A stretch of DNA of 64,000 nt from Monocercomonoides exilis. Its lineage: Eukaryota; Preaxostyla; Oxymonadida; Polymastigidae. The DNA is taken from NCBI GenBank assembly GCA_001643675.2, contig LSRY02000037.1, forward strand, positions 310,001 to 374,000, given 5' to 3'. Below the pieces are notes generated by a model. The model was given only the letters and a program-made list of their open reading frames with translations, was not told where the DNA came from and searched no databases. Within the stretch, counting starts at the first letter, position 1; every line of letters begins with the position of its first letter. The position numbers and the translations under genes were made by a program. Shown one piece after another: positions 1-9,410 of the stretch.

Positions 1-1
1 A

Positions 2-587
2 CATAAATTTACAGCACTTTTTATGATAGTTTATTTATATCCAAATTGTCAATTGAAAAAGCATCCATTTTATTACATATTTAACAAAATATCTTTACTT
101 GATGGAGTTAATGTTAATTTGAAGCTTTTCCAGAGCCTATTGCTGACAAAAGAATATGAGAAAGTGTGGAAGTGCTTTCATTAAAATTTTTGTCTTTTGC
201 GATATTTATTTACTCCTTAGATTGCAACTTTGACTTTCGAAGAAATTAACCAGCAAATCACAAAAAATCCTCCAGAAGCTGTTGATATTCCACTTCTTGA
301 TTCTAATGAGAGTGGAGAAGAGATAAAAACGCCGAACGATATCGAATACTATGATCTATACTCTTTTCCTTCGAAAAATTGTTCTAATATTATTCAAAAA
401 GATAATTGGATTCGTCCGATTCCAATAAGTTACAGCTTTCCTTTGCTTCAATCTGTGTGTATAATTTTTACAAATTGAAATTTTCATATTGGTATTTATT
501 TATCAGTTGAAATGGCTTGATTTAGATCTTCCATTAGATCTTCGTTATGATGAAGGACTTGGAATTTCTCTAACAGGTTTGCTTTAA
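2..587 (+). CDS. 3' exons of a leucine-rich-repeat-like protein (partial, runs off window start)
   Basis: Three exons read through in one phase: 2-163, 221-454 and 507-587 (TAA at 585-587), separated by introns of 57 and 52 nt with donors GTGTGG and GTGTGT and acceptors TTAG and TCAG. All junctions are phase 0, which supports the model. The first exon has the pattern of a final LRR capping segment: an asparagine-cysteine pair, a lysine-rich stretch, then a hydrophobic run ending in LLDGV, as in LRR proteins where the last repeat reads LPxLxxLDG. The remaining 100 or so residues are acidic and unrecognised. The 5' end lies outside the window. The stop is uncertain because the last exon could also be spliced at the GTTTGC at 577. 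The LRR call is by family resemblance only. Confidence 0.5.
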
Positions 588-1265
588 TTATTATATTTAG
601 AAATTAACTTTTTCATCAATCATTATATTGAATCTTTTTTTATTTCAAATTATAAAATTTTTGAATGAATAATGCCAATTACGCATGTGTTGGGAAATGT
701 TTGCACTACAGAAGAAAAAAAAGAAGCTCCAATTTCATCTTCTTCAGAAGTTCTTCAAAAATGAAAAGATTATGCTTATTTTAGAAAATTTTTTGCTCCG
801 AGGTTGAAAAAACTCGAATAGAAGTATTCATAAGTGAATCCGATACTGAAAACTTTTTTATGATTAAATCCACATGTGCAAATAGTTATTACTTATGTCA
901 TTGATTGCGGAAGCTATTGGTGGACGTTTTATCTTTTTGAAATCTTTTTATAGATTATAATTTTTTTCTGAAGACCAGATTTTGTTATAATTTTTTTTCT
1001 TTGTTTTAAGTTTCGAATTGCTTATTTTGTGTTTTGTTGTTTCATAGAAAATAAAATTTTAAATAATTATGGAATGAGATACGAAAAGAATTGTTTTTCT
1101 CTTTTTAAATATACCACAAATAATTTAAAATGAGAATTTGGCAAACTTGAAGAATTTCTGATCTTTTCAAAGATTTTGTGCAGAAACGTTTTTACATGAA
1201 GAAGAAAATAAAAATTAAATTTTTTTTCTAAGGATAATAAATGTGTATTGATCAAAATAATTGCT
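588..1265. other. AT-rich stretch with a short decayed coding remnant
   Basis: Around 673-900 one forward frame reads as protein-like sequence (PITHVLGNVCTTEE and so on) but is broken by TGA, TAG and TAA within about 150 nt. It may be the decayed continuation of the gene upstream. No other gene is visible. Confidence 0.3.
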
Positions 1266-1326
1266 ATTACAGTGAAGCTCGGTTATAATCACCTCGGTTG
1301 TAATCAAGACCGCGAATAATCACATT
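1266..1326 (+). repeat. Terminal-repeat-like motif, copy 1 (CTCGGTTATAATCAC)
   Basis: The stretch starting CAGTGAAGCTCGGTTATAAT and ending CGCGAATAATCACA has the look of a pogo/Tc1-type terminal repeat with internal sub-repeats (CGGTTATAATCAC, CGGTTGTAATCA). A second, direct copy of its core is at 1612-1650. No transposase adjoins it directly and the opposite end was not found. Confidence 0.4.
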
Positions 1327-1370
1327 TTTTCGTGCATCAACAAATTTAGCTTTTTTATAGTCTAAATTTT

Positions 1371-1592
1371 TTTGAATAGTTCCTTTTGTTTAATTGTCTA
1401 ATATAACAAAATTTTCATATTTTGATCAAATTTATGTTCACAATTATGAAACTTCACAAAAACGGTATTGATAACATTCTTTTGGATTTGTTTCCATTTT
1501 GGTGAAGTTTCTTGAGTAGGAACAAAAAATTGATGAAAATATCAAATTTTTATTTAATTAGAAAATTAAATAAAGGAGCTTTTCAAAAAAAT
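1371..1592. mobile_element. Degenerate MITE-like inverted-repeat unit
   Basis: The left end (AGTTCCTTTTGTTTAATT then TTTTCATATTTTGAT) and the right end (ATCAAATTTTTATTTAATT then AAATAAAGGAGCTTTT) are imperfect inverted repeats about 220 nt apart. Its interior resembles the TGGGTGATT element at 1738. It is noncoding and lies between the two terminal-repeat-like motifs at 1266 and 1612. Confidence 0.4.
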
Positions 1593-1611
1593 TTTGACAT
1601 ATGTGTAATTT

Positions 1612-1652
1612 CATCGGTTATAATCACACTAAAATCGTGAATAATCACAAAT
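1612..1652 (+). repeat. Terminal-repeat-like motif, copy 2 (TCGGTTATAATCAC)
   Basis: Direct repeat of the core of 1266-1326: TCGGTTATAATCAC followed by a variant of CGTGAATAATCACA. The same orientation as copy 1 argues against these being the two ends of a single inverted-repeat element. Confidence 0.4.
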
Positions 1653-1737
1653 TTTGAAAATTAATGGGTATTATTATGTCTATTTTGAAATATTTGCAGA
1701 AATGAAAGTTGTTTTTTTCTGCTTTATTATAAACAAA

Positions 1738-1979
1738 TGGGTGATTCTTTTTGAAAAGTCACAAAAGTTTAATTTTCATATAAATCAAAATTTTCATATT
1801 TTGATAAATATTTTGTTAACAAATATCAAACTTCACTTAAATGGAATCTATAACTTGAAAATCCTATTTCAAACATTATTGAGGAGATTTGTGAGCTGAA
1901 ACAGAAATTTGAGCATTATATGAAATTTTTGATTTATTTGAAAATTAAACATTTGCGACTATTCAAAAAGAATCACCCA
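1738..1979. mobile_element. MITE with TGGGTGATTCTTTTTGAA terminal inverted repeats
   Basis: A 242-nt noncoding unit starts TGGGTGATTCTTTTTGAAAA and ends in the near reverse complement (CAAAAAGAATCACCCA). Subterminal sequence is also inverted (TTTAATTTTCATATAAATC against GATTTATTTGAAAATTAAA). A copy of almost the same length is at 13359-13600. Insertion is just upstream of, and probably truncates, the transposase pseudogene at 1988. Confidence 0.65.
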
Positions 1980-1987
1980 TATATTAG

Positions 1988-3140
1988 ATGGAAAATGTGA
2001 TTAATGATACAGATGACGAAAACGCCCCTTGCATTAACGTTTCAATGGGAACCGCTTACCAATTTGTGAAGTGCCATCCCGAGCTGAAGAGAAGTTCGCA
2101 GAAAACTGTTGATGTCAATCGCCTTGCTGTGTCGTGCAAAAGTGTTCTGCAGCCCTGGTATTCATTACTGGACGGCTTGCAAGAAAAAATGAATACTGCA
2201 AAGAACTAATATTCAACATGGATGAGTCTTCACTAAGAGTTCCTACCAATTCAAAACTGAGCGTGGTTCATCCCAAAAAAATGAAAATCCAGGATTTAAT
2301 AAAGAACCACCGAAAATGGCGAATTCGATTCTGGTCGCTGCTGTGGCTGCTGATGGATTTACACTTCCTTCTGTGATTCTATGGCCTAGCAAAAGTCTTC
2401 CTGATGAGATGAAGCTGCTGCTGTCACAGACTCTTGATATCTAACTGAACGGAAGTGGTTGGATGGGCTGCAATCAATTCAAAAAGTACGCACTTACAAC
2501 ACTCCTTCAAGGAATTATCGATCGCAGAAAGCGCATGTCACTGGAAAACTCTCGCTGCTTGCTTCTCATCTACTCACACATTTCTCGAGCAGGTCCAACA
2601 ATCTGGAGAGAATTTCAAAAAGAAAATATCGACATCGTCACCTTCATTTCTCACAGCACACATATCGCACAGCCTCTTGACAGAGGAGTCTTGGCTGTTC
2701 TCAAAACAGAACTGCAAACAAAATATGAACCTCCATCTTCATCGACATCTTCATCGAAAAGAACAGCTCTTGTGGATGTTCTCCCTCAAGCAATTCATAC
2801 CGCCCTCTCACCTGCTGTCATCAAAAAAGCCTTCGCAACGAGTGGAGTTCTTCATAACGAATCTGGACCAATTCTCATGAAGCTTCCAGAAACATCAGAA
2901 TATCAACTTTCATCACATTCAAATAGATTCGACTTCTATGGCAAGTTAATTACTGATGAGAAGCTTCTAAATGATTGGAGGGAACATTTAGGAATTAAAG
3001 AAAAAGAAAAAGTTGAAAAAGAAGAAAAAGCTGAAAAAGTGGAAAAAGTTGATGATGAAAAGAATTCTTCTGAAGAAATGAAAAACGAAGAGCAAAAAGA
3101 AGATAATGAGTTAAAGTCTTTTGTTGAAATGAAAAATTAA
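1988..3140 (+). pseudogene. pogo-like (Tc1/mariner superfamily) transposase, frameshifted and catalytically dead
   Basis: Conceptual fragments in shifting frames give a DDE_1-type transposase. An N-terminal piece (1988-2200) is followed by FNMDESSLRV, the first catalytic Asp block (about 2215), VAAVAADGFTLPSVI (about 2335), GSGWM (2455), and a long final frame (2463-3140). That frame contains ENIDIVTFISHSTHIAQPLD, the hallmark pogo segment before the last catalytic position, then a Ser-rich stretch and a Lys/Glu-rich tail. Frameshifts fall near 2195 and 2285, and an in-frame TAA near 2446. The second catalytic Asp block, normally LLxDxHxSH, reads LLLIYSHIS, so Asp is replaced by Tyr. The helix-turn-helix N-terminus is missing, apparently cut by the MITE at 1738-1979. 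Family assignment is firm; the copy is dead. Confidence 0.85.
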
Positions 3141-3288
3141 AAAAATTTGAAGTGAAAGAAGATGATCATGAAAATGAAAAGGAAGAAAGCAATGTTATCG
3201 AAAGATAAAAAGGAAAAAGAAAAGTTATTCATAAATTGGATTCTTCATTTGTGTTTTTTTAATTTTTATTTAATTTTTTTTCATATCA

Positions 3289-3334
3289 AAAAAAAGGTCC
3301 CAATAAAAAAAGGGTCCCGATAAATAACTGACCG
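3289..3334 (-). repeat. 3' terminal inverted repeat of the pogo-like element
   Basis: Reading the minus strand, the end is CGGTCAGTTATTTATCGGGA followed by CCCTTTTTTTATTGGGACC. It lies about 150 nt past the transposase stop. The pattern GGTCA, then ATNGGGAC, a T-run and ATTGGNAC recurs at the tips of the foldback elements at 21.7 and 38.5 kb. The matching 5' end was not found. Confidence 0.55.
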
Positions 3335-4177
3335 AATATTGTGTGGATAAACGATAAAATATTAAAAATTTGAAAAAACCCAAAATGAAAGTGGAACAAT
3401 TTACACCTACGCTAAAAATTTTGCCACAGATCTGGCTGTGCTATAAAAAGATGTGAATCCAAGAAAAGCAAGCATGTATCATCATTTTTTCGGAACATTT
3501 TTTTTTTTAACAATTCCTGGAAGTGTAACTTCTTCCGCTTATTTGAAGAAAATAACTTCAGTCATCTATCCTTCCTTTTCTCCCCAAACATCAAGTTGTT
3601 GCTCAGTACAAGAAACTGCTCATAAAAAGATTCATGACAACGCCAAAGAATGACACTTTTTTTAAGAATAACTATCTGTTACTGCTTCAACGAAGAGAGT
3701 TGTATTTGTTATATAGGGTGAAATATTGCACTTCAAGCATATTCATTGAAAAATAATTCATCTTGGATGAACTTTTTGTGATAAAAAAATTTGATATTAA
3801 CGTGTTCATTTTTTGAAAAACAATCGAGATCACAAAACTTATTGTTGTTGAATTTTTGGTATCTTTTCACATATAAAATAATCAAATTTATTTTGTCGTC
3901 TGATTAAGTTTAATAAAGTTATCAGATAAACGATTTTTTTATGCTTTGTGCAAAAAATGCTTGAAAACCTGAATTTTCCTCCAAATGTTTAAAATTTTTA
4001 AAAAAGTTCGTTTTGTTTAATTTTCAAATTAAATAAAAATTTCATATTTTTATCAATTTACTATTCTCACTAAAAAAAACTTCACAAAAATTGATATCAA
4101 AACCTTAACGATGTTATTATTTCCATTATAGTTAACTTACGTGAGAAGGAACAGAAATTTGATGAAAATTTGATATT
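3335..4177. other. AT-rich spacer with repeat debris, no gene
   Basis: A 66-codon open frame at 3453-3653 has no recognisable feature. Around 4008-4165 there is sequence like the interior and left end of the TGGGTGATT/AGTTCC-type MITEs (GTTTAATTTTCAAATTAAAT, then a block ending near GATGAAAATTTGATATT). Confidence 0.35.
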
Positions 4178-4437
4178 TGGGTGATTATTTTTGAAAAAAT
4201 ATTTTATCGAAAAAAAATTTCGGTATTTAATTTTTGTTTTGAATTTTGTTAATGAACACAGAAAAGAAATACTGCAACAAAAATCATCTCTGTCTTTCTT
4301 TCATATCAAACAATGTCTTTTGATTCAATTGAATGAATAAAACATTTCTGCAAAAATTTTATTTACGAATTCATAAAATTTTTATAATTATGCACACACC
4401 GAAAAAAGTTATGATTTCAAAAAAATAAAAACACCCA
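4178..4437. mobile_element. Diverged MITE with TGGGTGATTATTTTTGAAAA ends
   Basis: Starts TGGGTGATTATTTTTGAAAA at 4178 and ends TTTCAAAAAAATAAAAACACCCA-like at 4437, imperfectly inverted. It is related to the copies at 1738 and 13359 but its ends have diverged. The right-end sequence recurs at 43577 (TGGGTGTTTTTTTTTGATATC). Confidence 0.45.
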
Positions 4438-4851
4438 TTTTTTCTTTTTTTTGAAAATTAAACAAAATGAACTTTTTAAAAAATAAAGTCATATTCATCG
4501 GTGTTTTGGAGAAATCAGCAGGCACGTCGAAAGGATTGAAAACAAGAGATGAGAGAGAATCAGAGGTTCTCAGAGAAGATTCATCAATATTGAAGATGAG
4601 AGAGTTTGAATAATGATACTGATCATGAATGTTTTGAAGAAGAGTGAAAAATGGACGGAGAGTTTGCTGATTTGATGCAGAAAGCCATTGAATATCGACG
4701 TTTCGATGGTGTGAAGCCTTCAGCTCCGGGTTTTTATTGGTGTATTTATAGAAATAGTGTTATGAAATGTTGACTTTTTTATTATCTTCGTCGAAGTCGT
4801 CTTTTCATTAATAATTGATAACACTGATAATCTTTGTTTTAAAAAAATTGA
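4438..4851 (+). other. Decayed coding remnant
   Basis: Charged protein-like stretches occur in two forward frames: one at about 4497-4610, and a 40-codon frame at 4651-4773 starting MDGEFADLMQKAIEYRRFDG. Neither has a recognisable domain. Proximity to transposase debris suggests a TE remnant, but that is inference. Confidence 0.3.
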
Positions 4852-5127
4852 TTAATACAAGTAATCTAAAGAATTATGACAAACAAATATCTTTATTTGT
4901 GCAGCATTGTAACTTGTCCCAATTTCACATTCTATTTTCAGCACTCCAAATATCGTTTCCTTTTCTTCTTTATTAAATAATTCTGGTCTTCCTTTCTTTC
5001 CTGCCTTTCTTCCTTTTTCCACAGTAATAACAGCCCTATCTATTACCATGTGAGTAAATTCATTTTTGTTTGCGATATCAACAATTCGAGCTTCTCCATA
5101 AGAAATAATCGTTGCAACACATTCCAT
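4852..5127 (-). pseudogene. Transposase N-terminal (helix-turn-helix) fragment
   Basis: A 91-residue open frame contains GRKAGKKGRPELFNKEEKET followed by a helix-rich segment. GRPxxLxxEEExxI is the usual start of the DNA-binding region upstream of the catalytic domain in pogo-type transposases. No catalytic domain follows on this strand, so it is a detached fragment. The inverted orientation relative to the 1988-3140 copy fits scrambling by repeated insertions. Confidence 0.5.
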
Positions 5128-5589
5128 TCAACTTTTAATATGACAATATCGAAATAATGTTATCTAACTTATATATATATATATATAAATATATTTTGAT
5201 AACTTGTTCTTTTTTATTATCCACAAAACTCATGTGATAAAATTATTGATTATCATGTCATTTTTATGTTAAAAAATATTATGGAAAGAAGAATTGCAAA
5301 CATAAATATTTTCTAATAAAATGAAATTAAACACGCACCGTTATAATTTGTGAATTTCCTTCTGGGAGGCACTGATAAGAGATGGAGGAGCTAGTCACTG
5401 CTCCTCGCATCTGAAATTTGGTGTTGTAATTTAATCCAGAATTTCAGTCATTGATATATTATTAAATAACGAAAATAATATAAGAAATATTTATTTTTTT
5501 GAAAATATAAATTTATAATAAAAAAATCTGAGTTTCCATAAAAAATATTCATGTTAATAAATCACCATATGGAATTCTATTTGTTGATT
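5128..5589. other. AT-rich spacer with an (AT)n tract and a GC-richer hairpin islet
   Basis: (AT)n at about 5171-5190. At 5381-5411 GATG-GAGGAGC pairs with GCTCCTC-CATC around an 8-nt loop (one bulged G), an 11-bp hairpin in otherwise AT-rich sequence. A TGATAAG just upstream and CTGA just downstream recall C and D boxes of a snoRNA, but the C box is imperfect. No coding frame. Confidence 0.35.
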
Positions 5590-6029
5590 TCAGAAAAACA
5601 GAAAGACGAGGAGAAAACAGAAAAGAAAGAAGAGAAAGGAAAACCAGCAAAAAACGAGATATATGAAAAGATAGATGAAGATGTCAATGATGATACCATC
5701 ACATATTTTCTTTAAACATTTGATTTTTTCCCAGTATTTCCAGATTCCATCTGATATAAAGGAATGGAAGAGAAATAACACTGAAACAATTTCTAAAAGA
5801 GTTTTTGAGATAAACACAGAACGAATAAATAATGATTCTTTCTTCAGCATCTGGAAGAGAATGTTCTGTTTGAAGAAAATGGAGAGTAATGAAGAAAAAG
5901 TCGTTCTTGAAAGAACTTCATCTCTTCACCACCAGAATCCCAAAATTATTTGTAAAAAACAACTTTTTATTTTTGTGATTGATCCACAAACAATAATTGT
6001 TCAAAAAAGGTTTTTGCTCTCCTTTTGAT
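5590..6029 (+). CDS. Possible exons of an unrecognised charged protein
   Basis: After an acceptor-like GATTTCAG at 5586-5593 a Lys/Glu-rich frame runs to about 5700. An acceptor-like TTTTTTCCCAG at 5725-5736 is followed by a frame reading YFQIPSDIKEWKRNNTETIS and on to a stop near 6028. The two frames could be joined by a short intron like others in the window, but no full start-to-stop model was found. No domain recognised; it may be a remnant. Confidence 0.3.
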
Positions 6030-6445
6030 AATTCAAAAATTTTATTTATTATATTTCAGAGATGAAGCAATAAAATTCTTCATTTAATAATCTTCAGTTG
6101 TTTGTTGTATTGAGAAATGATCAATAAAAATTTACAATTTTTGAGTTAAAATAAAAAAAAAATGAGTTTCATTTTCTCAAACATTTATATTTCAATTGAT
6201 GACTTATCAAGCAATTCAACAAAAATTATCAATTGAAAAAGGCTGCAAAAATCCATTTGCGGATAAAGGGAATAATCAAAAAAGAAAATACAAGCACAGT
6301 GAAAATCAAAATATGAAGAATCTCATTTCTTCAGATTAACTGAACATTCAGAAACAGATAACACAGAAAAAATATTTTTGTTTTTCAACAAAAAACGGTC
6401 AAAGTTTTGTTGGATCATTAATCAATGAAAAGATAAAAAAAAAAA

Positions 6446-6585
6446 AGAAGAGATAGATAGATAGAGAGAGAGAAGAAGAAGAAGAAGAAGAGGGAAAAGA
6501 AGAAGAAGAAGAAGAAGAAGAAGAAGAAGAAGAAGAAGAAGAAAGAGAAGAAGAAGAAGAAGAAGAAGAAAGAGAAGAAGAAGAA

Positions 6586-6622
<37 letters not shown>

Positions 6623-6634
6623 AAAGAAAAAGCT
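6446..6634. repeat. GA-rich microsatellite (GATA, GA, GAA, GAAA units)
   Basis: Tandem tracts in order: GATA repeats, a GA run, long (GAA)n with GGA/GAAA interruptions, then (GAAA)n. It lies directly 3' of the minus-strand gene ending at 6666. Confidence 0.9.
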
Positions 6635-6665
6635 TTTGAGTTACAAAAAATGAAATTTCATTTCC

Positions 6666-8094
6666 TCAAACATTCAAAAAATAATCAGAAATAATAATTG
6701 ACAATTTATACACTCTCTTTCTGTAGAGCAAATCAAACCTTCCATTAAAACTTTTGATGAAATCTTCGTATCCTTCTTCTTCCAACTTTTCAAATATCTT
6801 TCTTTTCAATTCTTTTCTTTTTTCTTCTTCAGCTACATTTGACTCCTTTTCTTTCAATCTTTCTGAAAGTTTCAAAAAGAAATGCAAAAAATTCCACATT
6901 AATTCATCATATAAAGTTGATTGCTTCATTTCCTCCAAAACATTATCAACGGCCCCACTTATCAGCAAGTCTTCAACCTTCACGGCTTTGCAATGAGCTG
7001 CTTCTGATAATGATTGAATGAATATCTTGCTAATTTCTCTGTGATTATCCCTTAAATCTCGGAATATTTGAACAACGTTTCTGATAAGCTCAACGTGCTC
7101 TTCATTCCACAATTCGCTAAAGCGTAAGTAAAATTTCAATGCATGCATCCATCTCTTTATTACGCTCTCTTCTCTTCTTTCCTTTTCCTTCACTTCTCTT
7201 TCTTTTCTCTTCCAATCCACACACTTCTCGAGCTCTTCCAGTTCTTTTGCTGCCTCATTCACCATAACATCTTCCAAAATTTCATCTTTGTAAAATCTGT
7301 TTATCAAAATTTCCCAAGCAGACTGATAGGCAAGCCGTGTCAGATTCTGATGTTCTTGGTGATATTTGATAATCTCTTTGATTTCACTCAGATACAGTTC
7401 TTTATTCATTTCCTATATTTAAAATCAGAAAAATATGCAAAAAGATCAAAAAGGAAATAGAAATTCTCACACGTAACATTCAATGTTGCTCAAAGCCAGT
7501 AAAGCGATTTCCACTTCTTTTTGTGTCTCCTCGTTTTCCTCTTTCTTCAAAGCAACTTTCAGAAGGCAAGGCATAATGATTGAAATAAATTCATCTGAAA
7601 TGAATCCTTAAACCAGCAAAGCAAAACATTCGCAAAGATCAACCAAAAGCCTTTCATTCTTTTCTTTTTTCTCATTTTCATTAACAATCATCTTCCCAAA
7701 TCTTTCATTCAGCGAAGATTGTCTGAAATTAAGTTCATACATGACTGTCAACGCTTGCCTAAAACCAACATGCTTCAACAGCACAATTGCTCTTTCCAAT
7801 GGCAATTTCTTTCTTTCGATCATTTTGCGTATTTTGTCGAACATGAATACTGAGAAAACAAATCCAAATTCTTCTTTTTCCATTTCATTGATCATTCTTT
7901 TTATCTCCTCCATTTTCTGCAAATGTTCATCTTCTCTGCAATGTTCCATTTCATGGAGCAATTCTGAAAAACGAATTGAAAACAAAGAAAATTAAATCTT
8001 CTTTAAAAAAAAGAATTAACAAACTTAAAAACTTTCTTGTTGGTGATATTTCTCCCGGTTCAATTTGAGATTTATCACTAGTGCATGAACTCAT
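6666..8094 (-). pseudogene. Three-exon paralogue family, copy A (one in-frame stop)
   Basis: Minus-strand exons 8094-8025, 7963-7473 and 7412-6666, introns of 61 and 60 nt, phases 1 and 0. Exon 1 starts MSSCTSDKSQIEPGEISPTR; exon 2 is charged and helical (LERAIVLLKHVGFRQAL, KKEENEETQKEVEIALLALS); exon 3 starts EMNKELYLSEIKEIIKYHQE and ends ISDYFLNV. Spliced length would be 435 residues, matching copies B and C, but a TAA at 7608-7610 interrupts exon 2 after CECFALLV, and the frame continues in register afterwards (GFISDEFISIIMPC). I know this family as a large expanded set of uncharacterised oxymonad proteins; alpha-helical repeat character suggests an armadillo-like fold, which is inference. 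A recent pseudogene or a sequencing error would look the same. Confidence 0.75.
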
Positions 8095-9140
8095 TCTGCA
8101 AGCGGATGTGAAATGCGTTTATTTGAGCAGATAATTTGCAATTAACGAAATAATCAGAAAACAACAACATTGATAATCTCTCAAAATAAAAACGATCGAA
8201 ATACAAACTGATTTATTTTTGTTTATAAAAAAAAGCAAAAGAAATTACGAAGAAGCCACAAGTATTGGCCGTATTAGGCCAGAAAAGCTAATGTTTTTTT
8301 ATTCGAATTGATCAAACCATCAAAAAGTTATTCGAAAAATTCATTAAAAAAATGAAGTCTTGCATTCTCTTTCGACAAGCCATTTTCTCCCGGTCTTTGA
8401 ATAGAATTTATTTTATCATAGAAATGGAATATCGGATTACGAAATGGATTGTTTGGCTAAAAATAGTGACTATTATCTCCAACAGAAAAGATATAGATCA
8501 CCGTTTTTAGCAACGCTCCAATATTATAAGATGTTTTGTTGCATCTGGGTAAATTTCGAAATCTCTGGCTGCTAGAACAATCTTTATTTCAGTTGAAAGG
8601 GAATTTCATGAGGAATTCAGCGAGGATACCATTTCTTTTTAGAATTGTGCAGGGAACATTCAGAGTTTATTTTTTTTTTTTTTTATTTTTTGAAGATGAA
8701 AGTCGTGAAATAAAATATTGAGAAGTTCTTGTCTCAAAAGAAAGAAGTTATAGGAAAAAGACATTCTGATTCACATTCTGAAGTTTTTTTGAGCCAACGC
8801 AATCTTTCTTTCGCAATCCTGAAACATTTCCGTTGACTTTGACGATATCAACTAAACACGCAGGTATTGATGATATCAAGAATCATTCAAACACCTTGAA
8901 AGCCCTTCATTATTCTTTTGTCAACACTTTCAAAAGAAACATTCATTTTTGATTTGCACTGCAACTTTCCAAATGCTTTGCCTTTTGCATCATCTTTTTC
9001 ACTGAGCTCGCAACACATCACGACTTTCCCTTCAGTGGTTGCTGCATTCTCCGAAGAACATTACCTTTACGGAATTTTGAAATGATCCCATTTAAAATTG
9101 ATTCAGATATCAGACGCGAAAACAGAAAGGATCTCATTAG
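8095..9140. other. Intergenic, no supported gene
   Basis: Short forward frames around 8400-8720 (for example FMRNSARIPFLFRIVQG) look like debris of a decayed gene, interrupted by several stops. No repeat structure noticed. Confidence 0.3.
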
Positions 9141-9410
9141 TCACGCTGCAGATTCTTCTTCTTCAACTACTTCCTCTTCATCTTCTTCTGATTTCCCTTC
9201 TTCATTGTATAGATTTATAATTTTTTTTGCTGAAATCAATAATCCATTTCTTTTTCCTTTTAAAGGAATTTCTTCAATTTCATCAGAAAGCTCTTCGAAT
9301 GCATCCATTTCTTTTGTTTTGTAAATTTCAACCATTCTGTCAGCAATAGATTCCCCCGCTTTACAGAATAATCCTTTCAAATTTGTCTTTTCCTTTAAAT
9401 TGCTTTTCCT
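9141..9410 (-). CDS. Unrecognised acidic ORF, probably an exon
   Basis: A minus-strand frame reads from about 9410 through LKGLFCKAGESIADRMVEIY to a strongly acidic C-terminus (SEEDEEEVVEEEESAA, stop at 9141). The composition and amphipathic helices look like genuine coding sequence. No ATG is well placed, so an upstream exon is likely. No domain recognised. Confidence 0.4.
   Translation of the reverse strand, partial: RKSNLKEKTNLKGLFCKAGESIADRMVEIYKTKEMDAFEELSDEIEEIPLKGKRNGLLISAKKIINLYNEEGKSEEDEEEVVEEEESAA

Noticed and set aside
6448-6634. Possible CRISPR-like or coding repeat
   Set aside because: Simple GA-rich microsatellite without spacers; the genome is eukaryotic.
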